Part shown: positions 16,398 through 25,654 of the stretch, one piece after another
Layout of the letters: the number at the start of each line of letters is the position of its first letter
Position numbering within the stretch: the stretch's first letter is position 1
Assembly (NCBI GenBank): GCA_963792675.1
Contig: CAWBWT010000003.1
Span: forward strand, 57,982 to 121,981
Length of the DNA: 64,000 nt
Direction: 5' to 3'
Origin: JBBROS01 sp963792675
GTDB taxonomy: Bacteria; Pseudomonadota; Alphaproteobacteria; Acetobacterales; Acetobacteraceae
The notes under the pieces: generated by a model
Database searches by the model: none
What the model was told of the DNA's origin: nothing
Seen by the model: the letters and a program-made list of their open reading frames with translations, nothing else
Position numbers and translations under genes: made by a program

Positions 16398-17798
16398 ATG
16401 ACCGGTCGGACGCTGTTCGACAAGATCTGGGACCAGCACGTGGTGGCTGACCTCGGCGAGGGCTGGGCGCTGCTGCATATCGACCGGCATCTGCTGCACG
16501 ACCTGTCCGGCGGTCGCGCGCTCGAGACGCTGGAGGAACGGGGGCTGCGCGTCCGCAACCCCGAGCTGGCCTTCGCAACGCCGGATCACGCCGTCTCCAG
16601 CGCGCCGGGCCGCACCGCCGCCAGCTACGGGCCTGGCGCCACCCTGCATCACGGGCTGCGGACGCGGGCGCAGGCCAGCGGGATCGCCTTCTTCGACCTC
16701 GGCGAGGATGGCCAGGGCATCGTCCACGTGATGGCGCCGGAACTCGGCATCGTGCTGCCCGGCACCACCCTGATCTGTGGCGACAGCCACACTTGCACCA
16801 ACGGCGCGCTGGGGGCGCTGGCATTCGGCGTCGGCTCCTCGGAATTGACCCACGCCTTGGCGACGCAAACGCTGCGGCAGCGCAAGCCGCGGCGAATGCG
16901 GCTGCGCTTCGAGGGCACGCCGGGCCGGCATGTCGGGCCGAAGGACCTGATTCTTCACGCGATCGGCGAACTCGGCGCTAAGGCAGGCACCGGCTATGCC
17001 TTGGAATACGCCGGGTCAGCGGTTCGGGCGATGACGATCGAGGAACGGCTGACGCTGTGCAATCTGTCGATCGAGATGGGCGCCAAGATGGGCCTGATTG
17101 CGCCCGACGACCGCACCTACGAGTTCCTCGAAGGCCGCCGCTACGTACCCGCTGGCGTCGCCTGGGATGCGGCGTTGGCTTCCTGGAGAAAGCTGCCGAG
17201 CGACGAGGACGCGGTGTTCGACCGCGAGGCGGTGATCGACGCCGCCGCGGTTGCGCCCACCGTCACCTGGGGCACCAGCCCGGAGCACGCAATGCGCATC
17301 GACGCGGCGATCCCCGATCCGGACGCCGCCGCCGACGAGGGGGGCCGGACGGCGCGTCGGGCGGCGCTCGACTACATGGGGCTTGAGCCCGGCCGGCCGA
17401 TCGCCGGCACCAAGGTGGATTGGGTGTTCATCGGTTCCTGCACCAACGGGCGGCTGTCCGATTTGCGCCAGGCGGCCGCGGTGGCGCGCGGCGGCCAGGT
17501 GGCTCCGGGGGTGACCGCCTGGGTGGTGCCGGGCTCCGAACGAGTGCGGCGCGAGGCGGAGGCGGAAGGCCTCGACCGCGTGTTCCGCGACGCCGGCTTC
17601 GCTTGGCGCGAGGCGGGCTGCAGCATGTGCGTGGCGGCCAATGGTGAGCGGGTGCCGCCGGGCGCGCGGTCGGTGTCCACCTCCAACCGCAACTTCGTCG
17701 GCCGCCAGGGCCCGGGCGCCCGCACCCACCTCGCGAGCCCCGCCATGGCGGCGGCGGCGGCGCTGTGCGGCGCGCTCACCGACGTGCGCACGCTTTGA
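16398..17798 (+). CDS. leuC: 3-isopropylmalate dehydratase large subunit
   Basis: A 466-aa aconitase-superfamily enzyme that isomerises 2- to 3-isopropylmalate in leucine synthesis. It shows MTGRTLFDKIWDQHVV, ICGDSHTCTNGALGALAFG, and cluster cysteines in FIGSCTNGR and the CSMC motif near the C-terminus, with NRNFVGRQGPGARTHLASP at the end. ATG 16398 is preceded by GAGGGGC. Its stop overlaps the leuD start as TTGA. Being divergent from an ABC importer/monooxygenase operon rather than beside leuB, a related hydro-lyase substrate (for example a dialkylmalate) is possible, but the sequence fits LeuC well. Confidence 0.88.
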   Translation: MTGRTLFDKIWDQHVVADLGEGWALLHIDRHLLHDLSGGRALETLEERGLRVRNPELAFATPDHAVSSAPGRTAASYGPGATLHHGLRTRAQASGIAFFDLGEDGQGIVHVMAPELGIVLPGTTLICGDSHTCTNGALGALAFGVGSSELTHALATQTLRQRKPRRMRLRFEGTPGRHVGPKDLILHAIGELGAKAGTGYALEYAGSAVRAMTIEERLTLCNLSIEMGAKMGLIAPDDRTYEFLEGRRYVPAGVAWDAALASWRKLPSDEDAVFDREAVIDAAAVAPTVTWGTSPEHAMRIDAAIPDPDAAADEGGRTARRAALDYMGLEPGRPIAGTKVDWVFIGSCTNGRLSDLRQAAAVARGGQVAPGVTAWVVPGSERVRREAEAEGLDRVFRDAGFAWREAGCSMCVAANGERVPPGARSVSTSNRNFVGRQGPGARTHLASPAMAAAAALCGALTDVRTL

Positions 17799-18412
17799 GC
17801 GGCGACCGCTTCACCGTGCTGGCAGGCGTGGCGGCGCCGCTGATGCGCGCCAACATCGACACCGATACCGTCATCCGCATCGAGCGGCTGAGCAACACCA
17901 AGCCGCCCGACACCGCCCGTTACCTGTTCGAAGCGCTGCGCTTCGACGCCGACGGACGCGAGGACCCCGCCTTCGTGCTGAACCGGCCGGAGTTCCAGGA
18001 CGCGCCGATCCTGCTGGCCGGCGAGAACTTCGGCTGCGGCTCCTCGCGTGAGGGTGCGGTCTGGGCGCTGAAGTATTCCGGCATTCGCTGTGTCATCGCG
18101 CCCAGCTTCGGCGACATCTTCGCCAACAACTGCTTCCAGAACTTCGTCCTGCCCATAACGCTGCCGCCCGAGCAGGTGGCGCGCCTGGCCGAGCAGTGCG
18201 CCGGCGGCAACGCCCGCGTGACGGTGGACCTCGAGCGGCAAATGGTTGTGTCGCCGCATGGGGAAGAAATGCCATTCGCCATTGAGGCGATCCGGCGCAC
18301 CGCGCTGCTCGAAGGGCTCGACGAGATCGGGCTCACGATGCAGCACGAGGACGCGATCGCCGCGTTCCAGGCACACGACCGCGGAACGCGGCCTTGGGTT
18401 TGGCAGGTTTGA
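17795..18412 (+). CDS. leuD: 3-isopropylmalate dehydratase small subunit
   Basis: A 205-aa swivel-domain subunit that pairs with LeuC. Recognisable segments are LMRANIDTDTVIRIERL, LLAGENFGCGSSREGAVWAL (the conserved GENFGCGSSRE loop), VIAPSFGDIFANNCFQNFVLP and the C-terminal ALLEGLDEIGLTMQHEDAI. TTG at 17795-17797 overlaps the leuC stop (17796-17798) and gives the usual start just before the conserved N-terminus. Translation is coupled to leuC. Confidence 0.9.
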   Translation: MSGDRFTVLAGVAAPLMRANIDTDTVIRIERLSNTKPPDTARYLFEALRFDADGREDPAFVLNRPEFQDAPILLAGENFGCGSSREGAVWALKYSGIRCVIAPSFGDIFANNCFQNFVLPITLPPEQVARLAEQCAGGNARVTVDLERQMVVSPHGEEMPFAIEAIRRTALLEGLDEIGLTMQHEDAIAAFQAHDRGTRPWVWQV

Positions 18413-18863
18413 GGGCCGGTTAAGGCGTCTATCGCGTTCGCACCGAACTTGGGGAAACCTGGTTCGTCGATCCCCAGCAACGCGTGTTCGGTCCGCAGCC
18501 GCTCGGCAGCGTCCATGCGCATGAGGCCGCGCAACCCGGCGGTCTCCGACCACCGCGATTGTGCGGATCGTTCGCTGCGCCTGGGCTGAACTCCTGTGGT
18601 GCGGTCGTGCATCCGCTCGGCCAGCAATAAGCGACGATGGACCTGGACCCAGCCGGGTCAGTCAACTGATGCAACAAGGGGCGGGCTGCGCGGTCGCTCC
18701 GTAGGCGCATGTTCCATGAGCACGTATGGACGGTGGATCTCGAAGCCGTGCGGGTTCGCCATGGACGTGCAGTTTGGGAAGAGACGTTCCCCTGCGCTTG
18801 CCTACAATCTGGTCCCAGAGAACGGGACAGATCGGTGAGAAATTCTGCCAGCAACTGGACAAC
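18413..18863. other. Intergenic region, no gene recognised
   Basis: About 450 bp between leuD and the chlorite-dismutase-like gene. Open frames here are short or are extensions into leuD with no recognisable family. No terminator with a T-run and no tRNA was seen. It could hold the decayed end of a lost gene on the minus strand (18420-18627), but nothing is identifiable. Confidence 0.4.
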
Positions 18864-19451
18864 ATGAGCATGACAGCAGGTGGACGGGCGCCGGCCAATG
18901 CGAGAGCGAGCACCTTCGTAGGGGGCAAAACGGGCGGCATGAGTGTCATGTCTCACGCGACCATTTCCGGAGAGCCGATCACTCGCGTTGACCGCGTTGA
19001 CATGATTGCCGGATTGTCGGTGGATCCACCCCTCGATGCCGCTTGGTCATTCTTCGGCGTGGCGTCCAATGACCGATACACGAACCGCGCGGAGAGATCG
19101 GAGCTGACCCGCAAGCAAGCCCCGATCGGACGTGCCGAGGCCACCTCCGCGGCCTTGATCCTGTTGCGGAAGCGTCCCGAATGGTGGGCCCTCACTCAAG
19201 ACGAGCGTCGCAAGATCCTGGAAGACGACTCACACCACATCGCAATCGGCGTTCGCTACCTTCCGGCCGTCGCCCGCCGTCTGCTGCATTGCAGGGATCT
19301 GGAAGGTGACGCGCCGTTCGACTTCATCGGCTTCCTTGATTTTGCGCCTGAAAACGAGGCCGCGTTTGAAGACATGCTGGGTCAGCTCCGCGCAACCAAG
19401 GAATGGTCGTTCATGGATCGGGAAATCGACATTCGTCTGACCAGAGCCTGA
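18864..19451 (+). CDS. Short-form chlorite dismutase family heme protein
   Basis: About 195 aa, the size of the short (dimeric, Nitrobacter-type) chlorite dismutases. Diagnostic segments: FFGVASNDRYTNRAE, IGRAEATSAALILLRKRPEW, then DDSHHIAIGVRYLPAVARR with the proximal heme His, LLHCRDLEGDAPFDF including the Arg expected at the distal site, and C-terminal TKEWSFMDREIDIRLTRA. Function may be chlorite decomposition to chloride and O2, or only heme binding. ATG 18864 chosen; ATG 18939 is another option. A 6-bp inverted repeat (19446-19460) spans the stop codon but lacks a T-run. Confidence 0.8.
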   Translation: MSMTAGGRAPANARASTFVGGKTGGMSVMSHATISGEPITRVDRVDMIAGLSVDPPLDAAWSFFGVASNDRYTNRAERSELTRKQAPIGRAEATSAALILLRKRPEWWALTQDERRKILEDDSHHIAIGVRYLPAVARRLLHCRDLEGDAPFDFIGFLDFAPENEAAFEDMLGQLRATKEWSFMDREIDIRLTRA

Positions 19452-19585
19452 TTGTCAGGCGACAAGCAGGCGGGCGGCCAAAGCGGATAGGCGTTCGGCC
19501 AGCACGGGACGGACATCTGGATCACCTGGCTCGCAGACCCCGTCCGGCAAGAAAGGACTTTGTGAAACCGTCGAAGGAGCAAGAC

Positions 19586-20335
19586 ATGCCGAGGTTGCAA
19601 GGAAAGACAGCCGTCATCACCGGCGCCAATAGCGGGATCGGCTTGGCAACGGCGCACCTATTCGCGGCCGAAGGCGCCCGGGTGTTCATGACGGGACGCC
19701 GGCAGGCGGAGTTGGACGAAGCGGTGCGGCAGGTCGGCGCCGGCGCACTCGGCGTACGCGGCGACGTGTCCTCGCTGGCAGATCTCGATCGGCTGTTCGA
19801 CCTGGTGCGGCGGGAAGCCGGGAGCATCGATGTCCTGTTCGCGAATGCCGGCGGCGGCGAGTTCGCGCCGCTGGCCGAGATCGGCGAGGATCATTACCGC
19901 CGCACGTTCGACAGCAACGTCAAAGGCACCCTGTTCACGGTGCAGAAAGCGCTGCCGCTCCTGCGCCCCGGCGGTTCGATCATCCTGACCGGTTCCACCG
20001 CGGCGAGCACCGGCATCCCCGCCTTTAGCGTCTACAGCGCGAGCAAAGCGGCCATCCGCAGCTTCGCACGCGGCTGGTGCCTCGAACTGGCGCCGCGCGG
20101 ACTCCGCGTGAACGTGCTGGCGCCGGGAGCGACGTCGACGCCGGGCTTGCACGGCCTCGCATCGTCACCGGGGCAACTCGAGGCGATGCTGTCGGGAATG
20201 CAGGCCGAGACACCGCTCGGCCGGCTCGGCACGCCCGAGCAGATCGCTCGCGCGGCGCTGTTCCTCGCTTCCGACGAGAGCAGCTTCATGACCGGGAGCG
20301 AGCTGTTCGTGGACGGGGGCTCGGCTCAGGTTTGA
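19586..20335 (+). CDS. SDR family oxidoreductase
   Basis: A 249-aa classical SDR: TGANSGIG at residues 13-20, MTGRRQAELDEA (Arg-Arg favouring NADP), ANAGGGEF, STAAS, and catalytic YSASK, with C-terminal SSFMTGSELFVDGGSAQV. GAAGGAG precedes the ATG. It is followed after 49 bp by a DUF417 membrane protein and then a convergent winged-helix/ATPase regulator. SDRs are often found next to such regulators, so this gene may be its target. Confidence 0.88.
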   Translation: MPRLQGKTAVITGANSGIGLATAHLFAAEGARVFMTGRRQAELDEAVRQVGAGALGVRGDVSSLADLDRLFDLVRREAGSIDVLFANAGGGEFAPLAEIGEDHYRRTFDSNVKGTLFTVQKALPLLRPGGSIILTGSTAASTGIPAFSVYSASKAAIRSFARGWCLELAPRGLRVNVLAPGATSTPGLHGLASSPGQLEAMLSGMQAETPLGRLGTPEQIARAALFLASDESSFMTGSELFVDGGSAQV

Positions 20336-20384
20336 CAACGGCCGGTGACTTGCGGTGTCGAAGCGGCGCAACTCTCGAGGGACA

Positions 20385-20981
20385 ATGTTCATTGCATCGA
20401 TCAACAAGACACGGGCCGGCATCGTCGGGCCGGCGATCGCATGGTTGAGCCGGGCCGACTGGCTGGGATTGGGGCTGATGCGGGTGGCGATCGCGATCGT
20501 CTTCATCTGGATCGGCGGCGTGAAGTTCGCCCCCTACGAGGCGGACAGCATCACGCCGTTCGTGGCCAACAGCCCGGTGTTATCGTTCTTCTACCGGCAG
20601 CCCGACCAATACAAGTCGCATCTGACGCACGAAGGTGAGCTGGTGCCCGCGCAACGCGAGTGGCAGCGCGACAACCGGACCTACCGGTTCGCCAACGGGC
20701 TCGGCACGGTGGAGATCGGCATCGGGCTGCTCGTGTTGGCTGGGCTCATCTCGACGCCGCTCGGCGCGGTCGGGGCGGTGCTGGCCTTTGCGACCTCGCT
20801 GGTGACCTTGTCGTTCCTGTTCACGACTCCCGAGGCCTGGGTTCCAGCCTTGGGGGACGCGGAGACCGGGTTTCCCTTCCTGTCGGGCGCGGGACGGCTC
20901 GTGCTCAAAGACGTCATGCTGCTGGCAGGCGGGTTTCTCTTGATGGTCGGGTCTGCGAAGGCGATCCTTCGCGGACGGTGA
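20385..20981 (+). CDS. DUF417 (YkgB-like) membrane protein
   Basis: A 198-aa polytopic inner-membrane protein. Motifs of the family: LGLGLMRVAIAIVFIWIGGV, KFAPYEADSITPFVANSPV and GTVEIGIGLLVLAGLISTP. About four TM helices are visible, with a C-terminal LVLKDVMLLAGGFLLMVGSA. ATG 20385 has GAGGGA upstream. E. coli relatives (YkgB, RclC) are linked to reactive chlorine response; that role is not shown here, but proximity to a chlorite-dismutase-like gene and a chloroperoxidase-like hydrolase is worth noting. Confidence 0.85.
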   Translation: MFIASINKTRAGIVGPAIAWLSRADWLGLGLMRVAIAIVFIWIGGVKFAPYEADSITPFVANSPVLSFFYRQPDQYKSHLTHEGELVPAQREWQRDNRTYRFANGLGTVEIGIGLLVLAGLISTPLGAVGAVLAFATSLVTLSFLFTTPEAWVPALGDAETGFPFLSGAGRLVLKDVMLLAGGFLLMVGSAKAILRGR

Positions 20982-21007
20982 CCGTGATTGCGCCAGGGCG
21001 CCGCGGA

Positions 21008-23989
21008 TCATGTCAGCTCGTCCAGGAGCATCGCCGCCGTTTGCAGGTCGGCCGTCGTAAACCCTTCGCCAAACCGCCGGTAGATCGGGGCGAGACCGTC
21101 GCGCGCTTCGCCGGTCCTGCCCTGGGCCTGCTGCAGCCGGGCCAGGCCCGTTGCTGCGCGCAGCTCCCATGAGAGGCTCCCTTGTCGGCGTGCTCGATCA
21201 ATCGCGGACCTGAACAGCGCCTCGGCCGACGCCGCGGCGTCGGCGTCGCCGGCTCCCAGCACGATTTCGGCCTTGAAGCGGAGGAGCTCGGGGAAGAACC
21301 ATCGCTCGTTCAAGCGGTCGCAGATGGCGATGGCCTTGTCGATCGCCTCCAGCGCCGGCCGCGTCCTGCCGGTGCGTCCCAGCGCATGCGCCTGCTCGCC
21401 GAGGAAGCTCGTGTGGTGCAGGCGGAAATTGCCGTCCGGAACCCCGTGCAGCGCGGCGGCCAGCAGGTCGGCCGCCTCATCGGGGTGGCCTTGCCGGGCT
21501 CGGAGTACGCCGGTCCAGCACCTGCAGATCACGTCCCACTGTCCGAGCGAGTTCCAGGACGCCTGCTCGGCCAACCGCCCGAGACAGCGTTGCGCACCTG
21601 GCAAATCGCCGGTCTGCAGGGCGATCTTGCAGGCGCACCACGCCAGGGCGTACGCGAGCGAAAGGCCGTGGCCGGCCGAGCTCGCGGACGCGACGCTGCG
21701 CTCGGCCATGCGGGTCGCCTCATCGGGATAGCCCTGGAGCCACAGGATGTTGGAGAGGTTGGCGCTCGCCACCACGGTCTGCTCGATCGAGAACCGCGGG
21801 ACGTCGGAGTTCGCGGCTGCCGTATCGGATGCGCGCATGGCGTTGCCAATGTTCAGCCGGGCCGCGGCCAGCTCCCCGGCGTAGAACAGGTTCATGCCCG
21901 TCATGTATTCGCCGACCCGCTTCATGGAGTCGTCGTCCGACGCCGTCACGACATCGGCAAAGCGCCTGGCGAAGATGCGGGCGGTTTTTGAGGCACCCGT
22001 GGTGTAGGCATTGCGCCACAAGCCTCGCAGGGCTCTCAACTGGTAATCCCGGTCGCCGATTGCTTCGGCAATCTTGAGCGCGGTGGTCCACGCTGCCGTG
22101 GAGTCCGGGTCGGAGCGCAGCGCGAGCGCACCGCCGAGCGCCGCGTGCAGCTGCATCTCCTGGCGTCTCCTCCGGTCCCCGCCGCCGGTCAGAGTCGCGA
22201 GCGCGGCTTCGGCGCGCGACCGGCATTCTTCCGTCAGCGACAACTTCTGCCAGAGGGGCACCGCGGCAATGGTCAGGTCGATGCCGAGTTGGGCGTCGCC
22301 CCCCTGCAGAATGGCCCAGTCCAGCGCGACACGAACATTGTCAAGCTGGTGGCCATGGATCTGCGCTCGCCGCGCGTTCGACCAGGTGGACGAGACCGCC
22401 TCCGCCTCGCTCAGCAGGCATTCGAAATGCTCGGCATGCCGCCGGGCGACGCGGTCGCGCTCGCCGCACTCGCAAAGCCGCCGCAAGGCGTAGGCGCGCG
22501 TGGACTCGAGCAGCCTGTAAGTGACCGGTTCCGCCGAGAGATCGGCGGCAGTCAACGATGCCGCGACCAGCACGCTCAGCTCGTCGGTGATGGCCGCCGC
22601 GTCCAGCTCCCCATCACAGACCACGGCGACGGCGGAGATAAAAGTGAATGGCCCGGCGAACACCGCGAGACGGCGGAGGACGACCCGGGCCGCCTCCGGG
22701 AGCAGCTCGTAACTCCAATCGAACGTGGCCTGCAGGGTCTGGTGGCGAGGATGCGCCGTCCGCGGGCTGCGCTTGAGCAAGCGGAACCGGTCGTCCAGCC
22801 GATCGGCTACGCCGTGCACGCCCAGCGTGTCGACGCGAGCCGCGGCGAACTCGATGGCGAGCGCGATGCCGTCCAGCCGCTGGCAGATCAGTGCAACGCT
22901 GGGCGCGTTCGCGTCCGTGAGCTCGAACGTGTCCACCAGTGCGGAGGCACGCTCGGTGAAGAGTCGGACCGAGGCGTAGGTCAGCGCCTGCTCAGCGCTG
23001 ATCCGCGGGTCAGCGGGCGGCAGACCGAGTGGCGGCAGTCGCTGGACGTGTTCTCCGGCCAGGCGGAGTGGCTGACGGCTGGTCGCGAGGAGATGGATTC
23101 CCGGGGAGTTCCGGACGATCTCATGCACGAGCGTCGCTGTTGCCTCGACGAGATGCTCGCAGTTGTCGAATACAAGGAGCATCCTCTTGTCGCCCAGCAC
23201 AGCCAGCAGGCTGGGGATCGGAGCATCGGAGATGACCGGCAGTCCCAGTGCGGAGGACAACGCACTCGGAACGAGCGCCGCCTCGGCAATAGGGGCAAGG
23301 TCGACCAGAAAGGTGCCGTCGCGATAGGACGTGCGCAGCGCGTCGGCGACCGCGAGCGCGACCGTCGTCTTTCCGATGCCGCCCGAGCCCGTGATGGTAA
23401 TGAACCTACGTTGGGCGAGTTGGGCGACCAGCGTCTCGACCAGGCGCTCACGCCCGACCGTTGGTTGAACGGTTTTGGGCAAGTTGCTGACAGGTGCTCC
23501 CGCCTCTCCGTCCCACGCAGGAGGATCGGCGCTGCCCCTTCGCGAAACCTGGGTGACGAAGCTGTAGCCCCGACCGGGGCTGTTCACGATGTAACGGCGC
23601 CCGTTCACGCCGTCACCGAGCGCCTTGCGCAGCCCGGCGATGTGCACCCGCAAGTTGCCTTCTTCCACGGTCAGACCGGACCAAGCCTCGGCAAGCAGTT
23701 CGTTCTTGCCGACGACCTCGCCAGCGCGGCGGACCAGCGCGGCCAGAAGGTCGAACGCACGAGCGCCGAGGGTGACTGGCTTGTTGTCCTCCAACAGCAG
23801 CTTGCGTGCCGGAATGAAGCAGAACGGTCCAAACACGAACGCTTCTGCTGCGCCGTGGCCTGCTGGCCAAGGCTCGAACGCGACAGCGCTCCCGGAAATG
23901 TTCGAGGCAATCTCCGTTGGCCGGCTAACCTGCTCTATCGCACGCCTCCAATGCTGACGGCACCCGATGATCGACCGAGCATCACCCAT
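21008..23989 (-). CDS. Winged-helix DNA-binding regulator with NB-ARC-type ATPase and TPR-like C-terminus
   Basis: A 993-aa protein. Residues about 50-150 form an OmpR-type winged helix (FVFGPFCFIPARKLLLEDNK, GRRYIVNSPGRGYSFVTQV). A STAND/NB-ARC ATPase follows with P-loop ITGSGGIGKTTVALAVADAL, Walker B MLLVFDNCEHL, and ATSRQPLRLAGE. The rest is helical, repeat-like and LuxR/AfsR-like (ALAWCACKIALQTGDLPGAQ), probably TPR. Such proteins act as ligand-gated transcription regulators, usually on neighbouring genes (here SDR/DUF417, convergent). The start is uncertain: ATG 23989 gives a 45-residue leader before the conserved domain, and a later GTG is possible. Confidence 0.85.
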   Translation of the reverse strand: MGDARSIIGCRQHWRRAIEQVSRPTEIASNISGSAVAFEPWPAGHGAAEAFVFGPFCFIPARKLLLEDNKPVTLGARAFDLLAALVRRAGEVVGKNELLAEAWSGLTVEEGNLRVHIAGLRKALGDGVNGRRYIVNSPGRGYSFVTQVSRRGSADPPAWDGEAGAPVSNLPKTVQPTVGRERLVETLVAQLAQRRFITITGSGGIGKTTVALAVADALRTSYRDGTFLVDLAPIAEAALVPSALSSALGLPVISDAPIPSLLAVLGDKRMLLVFDNCEHLVEATATLVHEIVRNSPGIHLLATSRQPLRLAGEHVQRLPPLGLPPADPRISAEQALTYASVRLFTERASALVDTFELTDANAPSVALICQRLDGIALAIEFAAARVDTLGVHGVADRLDDRFRLLKRSPRTAHPRHQTLQATFDWSYELLPEAARVVLRRLAVFAGPFTFISAVAVVCDGELDAAAITDELSVLVAASLTAADLSAEPVTYRLLESTRAYALRRLCECGERDRVARRHAEHFECLLSEAEAVSSTWSNARRAQIHGHQLDNVRVALDWAILQGGDAQLGIDLTIAAVPLWQKLSLTEECRSRAEAALATLTGGGDRRRRQEMQLHAALGGALALRSDPDSTAAWTTALKIAEAIGDRDYQLRALRGLWRNAYTTGASKTARIFARRFADVVTASDDDSMKRVGEYMTGMNLFYAGELAAARLNIGNAMRASDTAAANSDVPRFSIEQTVVASANLSNILWLQGYPDEATRMAERSVASASSAGHGLSLAYALAWCACKIALQTGDLPGAQRCLGRLAEQASWNSLGQWDVICRCWTGVLRARQGHPDEAADLLAAALHGVPDGNFRLHHTSFLGEQAHALGRTGRTRPALEAIDKAIAICDRLNERWFFPELLRFKAEIVLGAGDADAAASAEALFRSAIDRARRQGSLSWELRAATGLARLQQAQGRTGEARDGLAPIYRRFGEGFTTADLQTAAMLLDELT

Positions 23990-24001
23990 GCAGTGACTGC
24001 A
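23989..24001. promoter_or_regulatory. Palindrome at the start of the winged-helix regulator
   Basis: TGCAGT-G-ACTGCA is a perfect 13-nt palindrome that overlaps the T of the regulator's ATG complement (23987-23989) and lies in the leader shared with the divergent MocR gene. It may be an autoregulatory site. This rests on symmetry and position only. Confidence 0.35.
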
Positions 24002-24237
24002 CTCACCGTGCAGGCATGAATCCAGTCAGTCAAGATAAATCCTGAAAGCTCAGCGGCTCGGTTCATTCCAACACGGATCGGCGTTTCGCCGCAGCCGTTC
24101 GATCTGGAAACGCTCAGGATCAGGTCGACGTCGATTTACAAAAAGCTGGTTCCCGCACGGTCGGCTCGTATGATAGGTCGGTGCGGTGACTGCCTTCACC
24201 GCACGGGATTTTGCATGGGACTGACTGGAAAGCGGAA

Positions 24238-25620
24238 ATGAGTGACTGGGTTCCAACCCTGGAGGATAGTTCAAAGCCTCGCTACGTTGCTATCGCTGAG
24301 GCGATCCAAGGTGACCTCGCACAAGGCCGGTTGCTGCCAGCTCAACGCCTCCCTGCGCAACGACAATTGGCCCGCATCCTCGGTCTTGATTTTACAACGG
24401 TGGCCCGCGGCTATGCCGAGGCGCAACGGCGTGGATTGATCGAATCCCGCGTCGGGGACGGTACATTTGTGACCGGCGTCGCGGTTCATTCGGACAACAG
24501 CAGCGCACGCATTGAGGGCAGCGACTTCTCAATGAACATGCCGCCTGAGCCCGGCGACATGGCACTCTGGACCAAGCTTTGCGCCGATTTCGAGCTGCTG
24601 CCCCGCAACGTGGCAGGCGCCCTGCGCTACCACCGTTTCGGCGGAACGGACGCAGACAAGCAGGCCGCGGGCGAGTGGTTGAGCCGGCATGGCGTCGCGG
24701 CGGCCCTCGATCGCGTCTTCGTGGTTCCCGGCGCCCATGCCGCATTACAAGCCATCGCCATGATCCTCGCCGGTCAGGAGCGCGGGGTCATCCTTTGTGA
24801 AGCGCTCACCTACCCAGGAATGAAGGCGATTGCCGAACAGCTTGGGCTTCAGCTTGTTGGGGTGCCGACCGACCAGCTTGGGGTGTCGCTCACCGCACTG
24901 AAGGAGGCTTGCAAGCGCTACAAGCCGAAGGCGCTGTATCTGAACCCCACCTTATGCAATCCGACAACGCGAACCATTCCGCTTGAGCGCCGGCATGACA
25001 TTGCCGGGGTCGCCCGGGCGCATGGCGTGCCGATCGTCGAGGACGATCCATACAGCCCCCTCCTGACAATCGCTCCGCCGGCGTTCGCAACGATCGCACC
25101 TGACATCACCTGGCACGTCGCAACGCTATCGAAATGCCTCGGAGCGGGGCTTCGGGTGGCTTACGTCGTAGTGCCCGACGCGCGCTCCGGCTGGAACTTC
25201 GCGTCCGCCGTGCGGGCCGCGAACGTGATGGTTTCACCGATCACTGCAACGCTGGCGACACGGTGGATCAAGGACGGGACGGGGGGCGCGCTCTTGGGAG
25301 CGATCCGGGCTGAGACCCGCGAGCGGCAGGTCCTCGCCGCATCGTTCCTACCGGCTGAACTCGTGACGACCGACCCGGCCGGATTTCATTTTTGGCTTGC
25401 CTTGCCGCCCGGCTGGAGCCGGTCGGCGTTCGTTGCTCACATGGCATCCTCCGGCCTCGGCGTCGTTCCGAGCGACGTGTTCGGGACACAGGAGCCTGCC
25501 CCGGAGGCGGTCCGCATCTGTCTCGGGGGACCGGCGCCGCGCTCCGTCGTCCGAACCGCGCTGGAGTTTGCGGCGCACGCTTTGTCCGGGTCGCCGGCCC
25601 GGGCTTCAAGCTTCCTGTAA
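24238..25620 (+). CDS. MocR-family transcription regulator (GntR winged helix fused to PLP aminotransferase domain)
   Basis: A 460-aa regulator. The N-terminal GntR domain (PRYVAIAEAIQGDLAQGRLL, RLPAQRQLARILGLDFTTV) is followed by a fold-type I aminotransferase domain: LYLNPTLCNPTTRTIP, IVEDDPYSPLL, and the PLP lysine in ATLSKCLGAGLRVAYVVV. Members such as PdxR and GabR sense PLP or amine-linked ligands. ATG 24238 (AGCGGAA upstream) starts just before the winged helix. It is divergent from the winged-helix ATPase gene (248 bp apart) and convergent with the AraC gene downstream. Target genes are unknown. Confidence 0.9.
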   Translation: MSDWVPTLEDSSKPRYVAIAEAIQGDLAQGRLLPAQRLPAQRQLARILGLDFTTVARGYAEAQRRGLIESRVGDGTFVTGVAVHSDNSSARIEGSDFSMNMPPEPGDMALWTKLCADFELLPRNVAGALRYHRFGGTDADKQAAGEWLSRHGVAAALDRVFVVPGAHAALQAIAMILAGQERGVILCEALTYPGMKAIAEQLGLQLVGVPTDQLGVSLTALKEACKRYKPKALYLNPTLCNPTTRTIPLERRHDIAGVARAHGVPIVEDDPYSPLLTIAPPAFATIAPDITWHVATLSKCLGAGLRVAYVVVPDARSGWNFASAVRAANVMVSPITATLATRWIKDGTGGALLGAIRAETRERQVLAASFLPAELVTTDPAGFHFWLALPPGWSRSAFVAHMASSGLGVVPSDVFGTQEPAPEAVRICLGGPAPRSVVRTALEFAAHALSGSPARASSFL

Positions 25621-25654
25621 TGCCTGTGGTGCGGAGCCAATTTTCTTTGGTCTA

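Noticed and set aside
17372..18553. 393-codon minus-strand frame over leuC/leuD
   Set aside because: Overlaps two solid genes on the other strand and has no recognised domain.
22145..24019. 624-codon plus-strand frame opposite the winged-helix/ATPase regulator
   Set aside because: Shadow of the real gene; no domain on the plus strand, while the minus strand has clear winged-helix and NB-ARC motifs.
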